From contig NZ_FMWX01000001.1 of the NCBI RefSeq assembly GCF_900103265.1, positions 935,753-999,752 of the forward strand: a stretch of 64,000 bases of DNA, written 5' to 3'. This stretch comes from Sphingomonas sp. NFR15 (GTDB lineage: Bacteria > Pseudomonadota > Alphaproteobacteria > Sphingomonadales > Sphingomonadaceae). Shown one piece after another: positions 26,095 to 35,047 of the stretch (position 1 is its first letter; every line of letters begins with the position of its first letter). Below the pieces are notes generated by a model. The model saw only the letters and a program-made list of their open reading frames with translations, had not been told where the DNA came from and made no database searches. The translations under genes were made by a program, and so were the position numbers.

Positions 26095-26967
26095 TCATAG
26101 CAGCGGAATGTGCGGCGCAGCGGGCAAACGTTGGGCAATCCACGACACGATGTCTTCGATGACAGCTTCCCTGCCGATATCCGATAGAAGATCGTGATAC
26201 GCTCCCTCGTAGAGTCTCAGCGCCTTATCCTTGGACCCTGTCGCCTCGTAAAAGTGCTGGCTGCCGCTGGGCCGCGTTGCTCGGTCGGCCGTGCCGTGGA
26301 GGATGAGGACCGGGGTCGTCAACTGCGAGAAGTCGCGATCCAATCGCTCTCCCGCGCGAATCAGCGCCGCTACGGTGACGAGTGGCTGGACCTCGCCAGC
26401 AATAAGGGGATCGGCATTCAGATGCTCGACCCATGCACCGTCGCGGGAAAAGTCTTCGGTCTTCAACCGCAGTACGCGGACGCGGGGTGCGACGCGACCG
26501 AACAGCTTCAGCAACGCCAGCGCAACGGCGGGCGCAGGCAGCCGGAGGGCGACGCTTTCGCAAATCAGGCCTTGCAAGCCGAACGGGTGCTCGATTGCGT
26601 ACAGGCAAGCGGCCACGCCACCGGCACCGTGTCCCAGCAGGTATAGCGGCAGGTCTTGGTCGCGTCGCCTGGCCAGCGCGATCATGGCAGCGATGTCCGC
26701 CACATAGTCGTCGAATCGTTCAACGGTGAAGCGCGGTCCGGTCGAGCGGCCGCGCCCGCGCAGATCGACGGCGTATACGGCGCAGCCCGCCGCAACCAGT
26801 CGCTCGGCCACCCACGCATACAGGCCGCCATGCGCGTTGAACCCGTGGCAGATGGCAACGACCGCGCGCGGCAACGATACGGGGCGCCAACGGCGGACGA
26901 AAATAGCCGCACGATCGACCGACAGGGTAATCTCTTCAGGAACCACGCGAAAGGCGCCCTCGGCCAT
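26095..26967 (-). CDS. alpha/beta hydrolase (monoacylglycerol-lipase-like) lacking its nucleophile Ser
   Basis: 290 residues, serine aminopeptidase S33 / monoglyceride lipase layout: 'VVAICHGFNAHGGLYAWVAE', 'AVDLRGRGRST', 'PVLILHGTADRATRP', 'GAYHDLLSD'. The elbow reads 'YLLGHGAGGVAACL', so the canonical GHSxG serine is Gly114 while the Asp and His regions remain. The codon is GGT, not a frameshift. It is either inactive as a hydrolase or uses a different chemistry. Not known to be co-transcribed with neighbours. Confidence 0.85.
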   Translation of the reverse strand: MAEGAFRVVPEEITLSVDRAAIFVRRWRPVSLPRAVVAICHGFNAHGGLYAWVAERLVAAGCAVYAVDLRGRGRSTGPRFTVERFDDYVADIAAMIALARRRDQDLPLYLLGHGAGGVAACLYAIEHPFGLQGLICESVALRLPAPAVALALLKLFGRVAPRVRVLRLKTEDFSRDGAWVEHLNADPLIAGEVQPLVTVAALIRAGERLDRDFSQLTTPVLILHGTADRATRPSGSQHFYEATGSKDKALRLYEGAYHDLLSDIGREAVIEDIVSWIAQRLPAAPHIPLL

Positions 26968-27329
26968 CGTTCAACTCCTCCTCACGAACGGGATCGTTGA
27001 AAAACACGCCCGCAGCGCGAATGCGGGATTTGATAGCGAGCACGACGGCATGACAGTCATGCTGCGGCCTTCCCCTCGTGCCTGCTCACCGTCATACGCC
27101 ATATCCGTGCCGCGCTCTGGTGAGCTATGGTAAGGCGCGGTTAAGTGCGGGCGTTACGCGCGCGTCACGCATCCGATGACCATGCGCAGACGTCGCCTTC
27201 CTTTATTGAAGGGCAGGGTCACGGCGAGCCGTGGAAAATTCCTCGTGGATCGCTAGGATAGCCATAACGGATATGAAGGACGGCGGCGACTTCGGGCATC
27301 GGAAGGGCGCCATCGGGGATCGGGATAGC
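26968..27329. other. 362-base gene-free stretch with a perfect palindrome
   Basis: No convincing gene. GCATGACAGTCATGC (27048-27062) is a perfect 7+1+7 palindrome, roughly 80 bases upstream of the minus-strand hydrolase start and 270 bases before the response regulator. It may be an operator. A minor dyad CCTTC...GAAGG lies near 27200. Confidence 0.45.
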
Positions 27330-27947
27330 GTGACGATACGGGTGTTGACGGTCGACGATCACGCAACGGTCCGCGATGGCGTGGCCGCGCTGATCGCGCG
27401 GCAACCGGACATGGAAATCGCAGGCGAAGCGGCGAACGGCATCGAAGGGGTAGCGATGTTCCGCGCGCTCACGCCCGACGTGACGCTGATGGACCTGCAG
27501 ATGCCGGACCTGAACGGCATCGACGCGATCGGCGCGATTCTGGATCTATGCCCTCGGGCGAGAATCCTTGTACTCACCACCTATTCCGGAGACGCGCAGG
27601 CGGTGCGGGCGATCCGCGCCGGAGCTGCTGGCTATCTGCTCAAGAGCTGCCTGCGCACCGAGTTGCTGGACGCGATCCGCACCGTCCATGCCGGCCGCCG
27701 CGCGATGAGCGCTGAAATCAGCCACGCCGTGGCCGAACATGCGCTGGACGAACCGCTTACGGATCGCGAAATGGCGATTCTCGGCATGGTCGCCGAAGGG
27801 CATCCCAACAAGCAGATCGCGCGGGATCTCGACCTCTCTCCGGATACGATCAAGTCGCACCTCAAGAACATCTTCGCAAAGCTGGGGGTGGACGATCGCA
27901 CCCATGCCGTGACCGTTGCGATCCGGCGCGGCTTCTTCCAACGCTGA
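27330..27947 (+). CDS. NarL/FixJ-family response regulator
   Basis: About 205 residues. Receiver domain with acidic pair 'VDDH', phospho-acceptor Asp55 in 'LMDLQMP', 'LTTYSGD' and the Lys of 'YLLKS'. C-terminal NarL HTH 'PLTDREMAILGMVAEGHPNK' then 'TIKSHLKNIFAKLGVDDRTH'. GTG at 27330 gives the family-typical N-terminus; upstream in-frame codons do not look like a receiver. Its likely kinase is the HisKA_3 sensor at 28575, separated only by an opposing wHTH gene. Confidence 0.88.
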   Translation: MTIRVLTVDDHATVRDGVAALIARQPDMEIAGEAANGIEGVAMFRALTPDVTLMDLQMPDLNGIDAIGAILDLCPRARILVLTTYSGDAQAVRAIRAGAAGYLLKSCLRTELLDAIRTVHAGRRAMSAEISHAVAEHALDEPLTDREMAILGMVAEGHPNKQIARDLDLSPDTIKSHLKNIFAKLGVDDRTHAVTVAIRRGFFQR

Positions 27948-27968
27948 CGCGGCCTGCGGCGTCGGCGC

Positions 27969-28349
27969 TCAGTTCTGCACGTCCGCGATGAATCGATAGC
28001 CGCGCCCGGTGACGGTGGCGATGTAGCGCGGAGCCTCGACCACTTCGCCCAACACCCTGCGCAGGCTGGCGACATGCACCTTGAGATTACCATCGCCGAC
28101 GAACGTGTCGGGCCAGGTGCGCGCGCGCAGTTCGCGCTTGCTGACGACCTCCCCTGGCCGCTCGACCAATATGGTAAGGATGTCGAGTGCGCGGGCGCCG
28201 ATCTTGACGGGAACGTCGTGCTTGAGCAGCGACTGCCGGCCAGGCCTGAGGATAAACGGACCGAAGCGGAAGCATTGCTCGACCGCTCGCACGAAGGGGC
28301 CTTGATAGAAGGGCGGCGGCGCGGGCATCAATACAGTAATAGACGACAT
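27969..28349 (-). CDS. stand-alone OmpR/CadC-type winged-helix regulator
   Basis: 126 residues from the ATG at 28349 (GGGGAG about ten bases upstream). The whole C-terminal 95 residues are a winged-helix DNA-binding domain ('CFRFGPFILRPGRQSL', 'RALDILTILVERPGEVVSKR', 'VTGRGYRFIADV'). Usual relatives carry a receiver, a membrane segment or an ATPase/TPR module; here nothing follows. It lies head-to-tail between the response regulator and divergent from the sensor kinase, so it may control the sensor gene. Confidence 0.8.
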   Translation of the reverse strand: MSSITVLMPAPPPFYQGPFVRAVEQCFRFGPFILRPGRQSLLKHDVPVKIGARALDILTILVERPGEVVSKRELRARTWPDTFVGDGNLKVHVASLRRVLGEVVEAPRYIATVTGRGYRFIADVQN

Positions 28350-28574
28350 GCCGACGATCTCCCCGTCGCATTGCTCCGGCCGGTCTTCGGCGGGTGTAGT
28401 TCCGGCCGCCACGCCATAGCCAGAGCAATGTTGTTGTGCCGCGAAGACTATGCCGCTGCTGACGCTGCCGCATCATACGGGCGGGTTAGCTGGTCTCACC
28501 CGTTTGGGGGATCGACAGGCGCAGCATCCTTGCTTCCGCGTGACACCTGGTCCGGTTTAGCCGAAATACGCGGC

Positions 28575-31500
28575 ATGTCGTCTGCTGCGAAATATTGCGT
28601 GGTCGGGATGTTGGCGTCGCTGCCAAGCCCGTGTGACGCGCTCGGAGCGACCGTGCAGCGCACCCTCCAACAACTGCGGCATACCGCCTGGACGGCACGG
28701 GAGGGCGCACCACCGGAAATCTGGGCACTCGCCCAGTCGCGCGACGGCTATCTATGGCTGGGCACGGGGAGCGGACTGTACCAGTTCGACGGCGCGCGCT
28801 TCGAGAAGTTCCGACCCTCCAAGGGCGAACATCTACCGTCGCTCAACGTCAACGCCCTGCTTGCGAGTCGCACCGGCGACCTATGGATCGGCTTCGCATC
28901 GGGTGCCGTGGCGCGGCTGCGCGCAGGGCACCTCACCACGTTCGACCTTGGCATGCCGTCGGTGCCCGTGCTGGCGCTCGCCGAGGACCGAGCGGGTATG
29001 ATCTGGGCTGTCTTGGGCGAGGATAACAGAGGCGAAGTCGCCCGTTTTCGTCAGGGCAGATGGGAAATGCTCGGCCGCTCGCACGGTATCCCCGCAGGTG
29101 CCGCAACCAGCGTCGTCGCGGGGGTGGATGGATCGGTGTGGGTCGCGGTCGGCGGCGAACTGGAGGTGCTGCGTCCCGGCGCCACCCGCTTCGCGCGCGT
29201 CCCCGCCTCGGCTTCGGAAAGACCGCAGTTGAAACAGGCGCCCGATGGCGCGATCTGGCTGAGCACCGGAGCCCGTCCCGGTCTCCAGCGCATCGCGCCT
29301 TGGGCGGCTGGCGCACCCCCGACATGGGTGCTGCCGCCCCTATCGGCCAATCCGCGCGCAGAGAGCTTGCTGTTCGACCGACACGGCAATCTTTGGGGGA
29401 CCTATGGAAGTGGCGGCGTTTTTCGTCTCGGCGCCGGCTGGGTCGATGGTGCCCTCGTCGCCAATGGTCCGCGAGAGAAGTTCGGCGTGGAGCGCGGCCT
29501 GACGTCCAACCTCGCCAACCCCATCCTGGAAGACCGGGAAGGCAATATCTGGGTAGGGACCAATCTCGGCCTCGACCAGTTCCGAGAAACCAGCGCGGTG
29601 GTCGCCGCCGGGCTGCCGACGGACTCGCGGAACGGCTTCCGGATCGCGCGGGGCCCCGCAGGCGCGATGTATGTGACAACGAACGACGCGCTGTTCCTCG
29701 CGGGGCCGGCCCACACCGCTCGAAAGTTGGCTGAGCTTCCCCGACGTCCGCTGATCCTGCACACCGATGCGCTGGGACGCATTTGGATCGGCACGGATCG
29801 GACGTTGGGCATCTGGTCGGGCGCGGCCATGCGCGACGTGCCCTTGCCGTGGGCGCGACCAAAGCCGTTCGCGCTTCTTGAGGAAGCGTTGGGTCGGATC
29901 TGCGTCTGGTCGGCGGAAGGCGCCTTTTGCCGGAAAGGCAGAGGCTGGGCCCCGGAACAGCGGCTCGCGACCTTGGGCAATGTACCGACGCAGATACTGC
30001 GCGACGAGGCCGGGCGCCTGTGGATCGCGGAAGGCGATCGCATCGAGATGGTCGATGGCCGCAAACGGCGGGTGTTCTTCGCACGCAACGATCTTGCACT
30101 GGGCACCATCGTGGTCATCGCCGTTCGGGGGCAGCATGTTTATGCTGGCGGCGACTTCGGCCTGGCGCGTTTCGATGGCCGGCGTTTCGTCACCCTGAAG
30201 TCCGACGTCCATCCTTTCCTGAGCCGAACGGCCGGGATCGTCGAAACCTCTGCGGGTGACCTTTGGCTCAATACCGCCGGCGGCGTGGTCAAGATCGCGC
30301 GCGCCGCCTTGGACGACGCGTTCGAACACCCCGCACGGCCGATCAAAGCACGCGTGTTCGACCGGGACGACGGCATGCCCGGCGTGGCGCAGCAGGATTC
30401 GTGGTCGCAAACCGCGGTCGAAGCGACGGACGGCCGAGTCTGGTTTCTGACCAGAGTCGGCGTCGCCTGGATCGATCCCAAGCAGGTGTTCTCCAATCGG
30501 CTGCCCCCGCCGGTGATCGTCAAATCGCTGATCGCCGGCAGACGCACCTTTGCCAACGAAGTGCCGCTCCGCCTGCCCAAGGGCACCTCCAACCTCAAGA
30601 TCGCCTATACCGCCACGAGCCTGTCGGTGCCTTCGCGCGTGCAATTCCGGTACCAGCTCGAAGGGATCGACGAAGATTGGATAGACGCGGGCACGCGCCG
30701 TGAGGCCTTCTACACTGGGCTAGCGCCGGGCAACTACCGGTTCCGGCTGATGGCGGCGAACGAGGACGGCGTATGGAACCGCCAAGGCGCGACGCTCTCC
30801 TTCGAGATCCCGCCGACCTTCGTCCAAAGCTGGCCGTTCCGCCTCCTCTGCGGTTTTGGAGTGCTGGTGCTGCTCTGGTTTCTCTACACACTCAGGCTGC
30901 GGGCCATGTCCAATCGCATCCGCGCGCGGGCGGCCGAGCGGACGGCCGAGCGCGAACGCATCGCCCGCGAACTGCACGACACGTTGCTGCAATCCATCCA
31001 GACCCTCACCCTGCACGTACAGGCGGCCGTGGAAGATCTGCCGCAGGGTACGCCGGAACGCGCGCAGCTCGAGAATGCCTTGACCCGCGCCGACCGGGCG
31101 ATATCGGAGGGGCGTGACCGCGTACGCGACCTGCGGAAGCACCGAGACCCCGAGGGGATCGTCGAGATCCTAACCGACATCGTCGCCGACAAGGGCTTCG
31201 GTTCCGCAACGAGCGTTCGCATCCAGGCGGATGGCAACCCTCGCCCGCTTGCACCGGTCGCGCTCGACGAAATCGTTCGCATTGCCGGTGAAGCCGTCGC
31301 CAACGTCCGCCAGCACGCCAGAGCGACCCAGTTGCGCATTGAAATCCGCTTCGCCCGCCCGTTCACGATCCGGTTCTCGGACGATGGCTTAGGGATTCCG
31401 GCACCCGTTCTCGAAGAGGGACGCAAGGCGCATCACTACGGACTGCAAGGGATGCGGGAAAGGGCGAGGAAAATGCGCGGCACTCTGACCATCCGATCTC

Positions 31501-31664
31501 CCTCGGAAGGCGGCACCGAGTTGTTGCTCACCATCCCCGCACACGTCGCCTATACGTGTCGCGGTGCATCGCGCTGGGCGGCGTGGCGCAACCGGGCGGC
31601 GCGTCTGCTCGGCGCCCGTCTGCGACGACGGCCTGCCGCGTCCGGGCGCACGCCCATCGATTAG
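28575..31664 (+). CDS. propeller-sensor histidine kinase (HisKA_3)
   Basis: About 1029 residues. An N-terminal signal-like stretch leads into two-component-regulator propeller repeats ('WALAQSRDGYLWLGTGSGLY', 'DREGNIWVGTNLGLDQF'), a Y_Y_Y domain ('YQLEGIDEDWIDAG'), one membrane segment ('LLCGFGVLVLLWFLYTLRL'), HisKA_3 with 'ARELHDTLLQSIQTL' and a HATPase ('EAVANVRQHARATQL', 'DDGLGIP', 'HYGLQGMRERA'). After the ATPase there is an extra ~40-residue Arg-rich tail. ATG at 28575 is chosen because upstream sequence has no domain; its ribosome site is weak. Partner: response regulator at 27330. Confidence 0.88.
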   Translation: MSSAAKYCVVGMLASLPSPCDALGATVQRTLQQLRHTAWTAREGAPPEIWALAQSRDGYLWLGTGSGLYQFDGARFEKFRPSKGEHLPSLNVNALLASRTGDLWIGFASGAVARLRAGHLTTFDLGMPSVPVLALAEDRAGMIWAVLGEDNRGEVARFRQGRWEMLGRSHGIPAGAATSVVAGVDGSVWVAVGGELEVLRPGATRFARVPASASERPQLKQAPDGAIWLSTGARPGLQRIAPWAAGAPPTWVLPPLSANPRAESLLFDRHGNLWGTYGSGGVFRLGAGWVDGALVANGPREKFGVERGLTSNLANPILEDREGNIWVGTNLGLDQFRETSAVVAAGLPTDSRNGFRIARGPAGAMYVTTNDALFLAGPAHTARKLAELPRRPLILHTDALGRIWIGTDRTLGIWSGAAMRDVPLPWARPKPFALLEEALGRICVWSAEGAFCRKGRGWAPEQRLATLGNVPTQILRDEAGRLWIAEGDRIEMVDGRKRRVFFARNDLALGTIVVIAVRGQHVYAGGDFGLARFDGRRFVTLKSDVHPFLSRTAGIVETSAGDLWLNTAGGVVKIARAALDDAFEHPARPIKARVFDRDDGMPGVAQQDSWSQTAVEATDGRVWFLTRVGVAWIDPKQVFSNRLPPPVIVKSLIAGRRTFANEVPLRLPKGTSNLKIAYTATSLSVPSRVQFRYQLEGIDEDWIDAGTRREAFYTGLAPGNYRFRLMAANEDGVWNRQGATLSFEIPPTFVQSWPFRLLCGFGVLVLLWFLYTLRLRAMSNRIRARAAERTAERERIARELHDTLLQSIQTLTLHVQAAVEDLPQGTPERAQLENALTRADRAISEGRDRVRDLRKHRDPEGIVEILTDIVADKGFGSATSVRIQADGNPRPLAPVALDEIVRIAGEAVANVRQHARATQLRIEIRFARPFTIRFSDDGLGIPAPVLEEGRKAHHYGLQGMRERARKMRGTLTIRSPSEGGTELLLTIPAHVAYTCRGASRWAAWRNRAARLLGARLRRRPAASGRTPID

Positions 31665-31677
31665 CCGACAGGAACTC

Positions 31678-31694
31678 CGCGGGAATTTCCCGCG
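31678..31694. terminator. palindromic hairpin between convergent genes
   Basis: CGCGGGAATTTCCCGCG is a perfect 8+1+8 palindrome in the 46-base gap between the sensor kinase stop and the convergent hydrolase stop. It could terminate both strands; no T-run. Confidence 0.5.
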
Positions 31695-31710
31695 CGTGGC
31701 CCGCCTCCGC

Positions 31711-32586
31711 CTAGCGCACATGGCGCTGGAGGAAGTCGCGCGTGAGGTCGGCGATCTCGCCCGCATGCGTCTCCAACGCGAAGTGGCCTGCATTGAGGAG
31801 GTGCACCTCGGCATCGCGCACATCGCGCCGAAAGGCTTTCGCGCCCGCCGGAAGGAAGAACGGGTCGTTCGCGCCCCACACCGCCAACAGCGGAGGCTGC
31901 CGGTCACGCAGATAGGCATGAATGCGCGGGTACAGCGCGACGTTGCTCGCATAATCGGCGATGAGGTCGAGTTGAATCGTATCTTGCCCCAGGCGGGCGA
32001 GTAGCGCGGCATCAAGCCAATAGCCTTCGGGGGCGATCATGGCCGGGTCCGGCGCGCCGTGGGTATATTGCCAGCGCGTTGTCTCGAGCGTGAGCATGCT
32101 GCGCATCGCCTCTCGGTTGGCGGATGATGGATCCGCCCAATACGCGCGGGTCGGCGCCCAGCCGTCGCTCATGCCCTCTTCATAGGCGTTGCCGTTCTGC
32201 GAGACGATCGCGCTGATCGCGTCCGGACGCTCCAGCGCGAGGCGGAAGCCGACCGGCGCGCCGTAATCGAACAGATACAGCGCGTATCGCGTTAGGCCGA
32301 GCGCGTCGCAAAAGGCGCCGACTGTCTCGGCGAGGCGACCAAAGCTGTACACGAAGGCACCGAAGACTTCGGTGAAGCCGAAGCCGGGGAGGTCGGGAGC
32401 GATCACGTGGTACCGATCGGCCAGACGCGGCATCAACGAACGAAACTGATGCGACGAGCTCGGAAAGCCGTGCAGCAGCAAAATCACCGGCAGTCCGGGA
32501 TCGCCCGCCGCGCGGTAGAAGATCGATGCGCCCGCCGCCTCGATCCGGTGGACGGATGTCTCGAACGGCTCAGACAGACGCTGCAT
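31711..32586 (-). CDS. alpha/beta hydrolase with Asp nucleophile (dehalogenase/epoxide-hydrolase-like), cytosolic
   Basis: 291 residues. Oxyanion 'LLLHGFPSSSHQFR', 'VIAPDLPGFG'; the nucleophile elbow is 'YLFDYGAPVGFRLAL' with Asp107 in place of Ser. That is the chemistry of haloalkane/fluoroacetate dehalogenases and epoxide hydrolases. The C-terminal 'VWGANDPFFLPAGA' and 'LLNAGHFALE' supply acid and His. ATG at 32586 fits AGGTG spacing; a GTG six bases upstream is possible. No signal peptide. It is divergent from a secreted paralogue at 32825. Confidence 0.85.
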   Translation of the reverse strand: MQRLSEPFETSVHRIEAAGASIFYRAAGDPGLPVILLLHGFPSSSHQFRSLMPRLADRYHVIAPDLPGFGFTEVFGAFVYSFGRLAETVGAFCDALGLTRYALYLFDYGAPVGFRLALERPDAISAIVSQNGNAYEEGMSDGWAPTRAYWADPSSANREAMRSMLTLETTRWQYTHGAPDPAMIAPEGYWLDAALLARLGQDTIQLDLIADYASNVALYPRIHAYLRDRQPPLLAVWGANDPFFLPAGAKAFRRDVRDAEVHLLNAGHFALETHAGEIADLTRDFLQRHVR

Positions 32587-32777
32587 CGGCACCTCATGTC
32601 AGAACGGCATGGCGGTGCCGGGCACCCCTTCTCTCCGCCGGCGATTAGTGCGGGACAAGTAAATCGATGTAAATTGAAGTCTCCAGGCGAGATGCGGCTA
32701 GTCGCGCAGATATCTCACGCGATCCAGCTTTACGGCGTTTTACACCAAATGACACCAGCCTTCGCCAGACTCGCGTA

Positions 32778-32803
32778 CCTCTAGAGGAGTCTCATTACGT
32801 AAT
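32778..32803. promoter_or_regulatory. paired palindromes before the secreted hydrolase
   Basis: CCTCTAGAGG (32778-32787) and ATTACGTAAT (32794-32803) are two perfect 10-bp palindromes, 21 bases before the ATG at 32825. They are candidate operators for the divergent hydrolase pair; the regulator is not identified. Confidence 0.4.
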
Positions 32804-32824
32804 CACGTCGCAAGGAGAGTATAT

Positions 32825-33802
32825 ATGAAACGAATGCTCAGGGTCGCAGCGCTCGCTGCGGTGATGATCGCCGCCACTCCTGCTTCGCTCGCGTACGCCA
32901 AGAGTGCGCCGCAGCCGCCCGCACCCATCAGCGTGCCGGTGATCCACTATCGCACTGCCGCGATCGATGGGGTGAAGATCTTCTACCGCGAGGCCGGCCC
33001 TGCCGACGGGCCGGTTGTCCTGCTGCTGCACGGCTTCCCCACCTCGTCGCACATGTTCCGCAACCTGATCCCGCTGCTCGCCGACAAATACCGCGTCATC
33101 GCGCCAGACTATCCCGGCTACGGCCAGAGCGACGCGCCGGACCACTTGCAATTCTCATACACGTTCGCCAACCAAGCGGACGTCATGGACAAGCTGGTCA
33201 CGCAGCTCGGCGCCAAGCGCTACGCGATGTATGTCATGGATTATGGTGCGCCGATTGGCTACCGGCTCGCGCTCAAGCACCCGGAGCGGGTGAGCGGACT
33301 CATCGTGCAGAACGGCAACGCGTATGACGAGGGACTGCAGTCACCGTTCTGGGATCCGATCAAAGTCTATTGGCGGGATCGCTCGCAGAAGAACCGCGAC
33401 GCGCTGAACGGCCTGGTCACGCTCGACATCACCAAGTTCCAGTACACCGACGGGATGGGCGACGTCGCCCGCATCAGCCCCGACAACTGGGTGCACGATC
33501 AGGCGTTGCTCGATCGCCCCGGCAACCGCGACGTGCAGCTCGACATGCTCGGCGATTACGGCTCGAACGTGCCGCTATACCCGCAATTCCAAAATTTCTT
33601 CCGCACGCGCCGACCGCCGACGCTGATCGTGTGGGGAAAGAACGACAAGATCTTCCCGGAGGAGGGCGCGCATCCCTATCTCCGGGATCTGCCGAAAGCC
33701 GAGATTCACATCCTTGATTCCGGGCATTTCGCCTTGGAGGACCGCCTCGACGTGATGGCGCCGCTGATCCGCGATTTCCTCGATCGCAGTATCACGACAT
33801 GA
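32825..33802 (+). CDS. secreted alpha/beta hydrolase with Asp nucleophile
   Basis: 325 residues with a signal peptide ('[20 protein letters not shown]'). '[20 protein letters not shown]', '[13 protein letters not shown]', elbow '[15 protein letters not shown]' (Asp139), '[14 protein letters not shown]' and 'LDSGHFALE'. It is clearly a paralogue of the protein at 31711-32586 but exported, so the cell may have periplasmic and cytosolic versions of one activity. CAAGGAG lies before the ATG. An epoxide or alkyl-halide substrate is plausible but unproven. Confidence 0.87.
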   Translation: MKRMLRVAALAAVMIAATPASLAYAKSAPQPPAPISVPVIHYRTAAIDGVKIFYREAGPADGPVVLLLHGFPTSSHMFRNLIPLLADKYRVIAPDYPGYGQSDAPDHLQFSYTFANQADVMDKLVTQLGAKRYAMYVMDYGAPIGYRLALKHPERVSGLIVQNGNAYDEGLQSPFWDPIKVYWRDRSQKNRDALNGLVTLDITKFQYTDGMGDVARISPDNWVHDQALLDRPGNRDVQLDMLGDYGSNVPLYPQFQNFFRTRRPPTLIVWGKNDKIFPEEGAHPYLRDLPKAEIHILDSGHFALEDRLDVMAPLIRDFLDRSITT

Positions 33803-34034
33803 CGGGCATTGCCGTGCCCGCGATGCCCCGGTGGCTCGCGGGCAACGTCAGGCGGCGATTCGATGGCGCTGATCGAGGCCGGGCATTCGGGCGCGAATGC
33901 TCTGGCGTTTGTCGCCCGCACTTTGGTAAATTCCGGTAAAACAGCGTCGCATCGGTCGCAAAAGATGATCCGGCGATATAGCGCAGCCGCCGGTCACTAC
34001 TTGCCCGAGCGGCACTGTCGAAATGGAGTATCTG

Positions 34035-35009
34035 ATGCAGGGGCCGGCGGGTTGGACGAGACGATCGGCGTTGCGGGCCGCTGGTACGATGGCGGGGACG
34101 AGCCTGTTGGGCGCGAACGCATGGGCACGTCGCGCCGACATCCCCAGCACCGACGGCTATGCTTCGGTGCCTGGCGGCAAGGTCTATTGGCGGCGGTTCG
34201 GCACCGGCGGCAAGACCCCGCTGCTGACGTTGCACGGCGGGCCGGGCGCCGCGCACAATTACCTGCTGTCGATGCAAGCGCTGGCTGACGAACGTCCGGT
34301 GATCTTCTTCGACCAGTTGGGGTGCGGCAAAGCGGACGCACCCCAGGACGAGGATATCTACACCATCCAGCGCGCGGTCGATGAAGTCGATGCCGTGCGC
34401 GCCGCGCTGGGTCTGCGCGATGTCGTGCTCTACGGCCATAGCTGGGGCACGCTGCTGGCGATCGAATATCTGTGCCAGGGCCGCGGCGCGGGCGTCGAAC
34501 GATTGATCTTGGGCGGCGCCTTCGCGAGCGTGCCGCAGGTGGTGGCCGGGATGCAACGGCTGATCGCCGGCATGCCTAATGGCTTCGCCGCGCGGATCCA
34601 CGCGCTCGAGGAAGCCGGCAAAACCGGCACGCCCGAATATGCGGCGCTCGTCCAACAATTCTATGATCGGTTCCTGATGCGGGTTCCCCCGACGCCGGAC
34701 GCCGCGGCGAGCTTCGACGCACTGGGCAAGTCGATCGCCTATCAGGTGCTCAACGGGCCGAACGAGTTCACCATCGTCGGCAAGATCAAGAACTGGGATC
34801 GCCGTAAGGACTTGAAGCAGATCACCCAGAAGACGCTGCTCACCACCGGCGCGTATGACGAAGTGACGATGGAGTGCCACACTACGCTCCGCGACGGCCT
34901 GGCCGGCAAGACCCGGCTCGCGGTGATGCGCGGCTGTTCGCACATGACCATGGTGGAAAAGCCAGACGAGTATAACGCGTTGCTCCGCACGTTCCTGGCC
35001 GAAACCTGA
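34035..35009 (+). CDS. exported proline-iminopeptidase-family hydrolase
   Basis: 324 residues. A twin-arginine-like leader ('TRRSALRAAGTMAGTSLLGA') precedes the catalytic part: 'TLHGGPGAAHNYLLSM' (S33 oxyanion hole), 'FFDQLGCGKAD', nucleophile 'YGHSWGTLLAIEY', and the His near 'GCSHMTMVEKPDEY'. The start at 34035 is preferred because GGAG lies just upstream, inside an alternative ATG at 34023. Family members release N-terminal proline or hydrolyse amides/esters. Confidence 0.85.
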   Translation: MQGPAGWTRRSALRAAGTMAGTSLLGANAWARRADIPSTDGYASVPGGKVYWRRFGTGGKTPLLTLHGGPGAAHNYLLSMQALADERPVIFFDQLGCGKADAPQDEDIYTIQRAVDEVDAVRAALGLRDVVLYGHSWGTLLAIEYLCQGRGAGVERLILGGAFASVPQVVAGMQRLIAGMPNGFAARIHALEEAGKTGTPEYAALVQQFYDRFLMRVPPTPDAAASFDALGKSIAYQVLNGPNEFTIVGKIKNWDRRKDLKQITQKTLLTTGAYDEVTMECHTTLRDGLAGKTRLAVMRGCSHMTMVEKPDEYNALLRTFLAET

Positions 35010-35047
35010 TCCGCTACGGCGTTCTCCAATCCTTTGAGTTCGCAGCC

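Noticed and set aside
28074-28574. Long 5' extension of the propeller kinase
   Set aside because: It overlaps the opposing wHTH gene and has no domain similarity; the protein proper starts near 28575.
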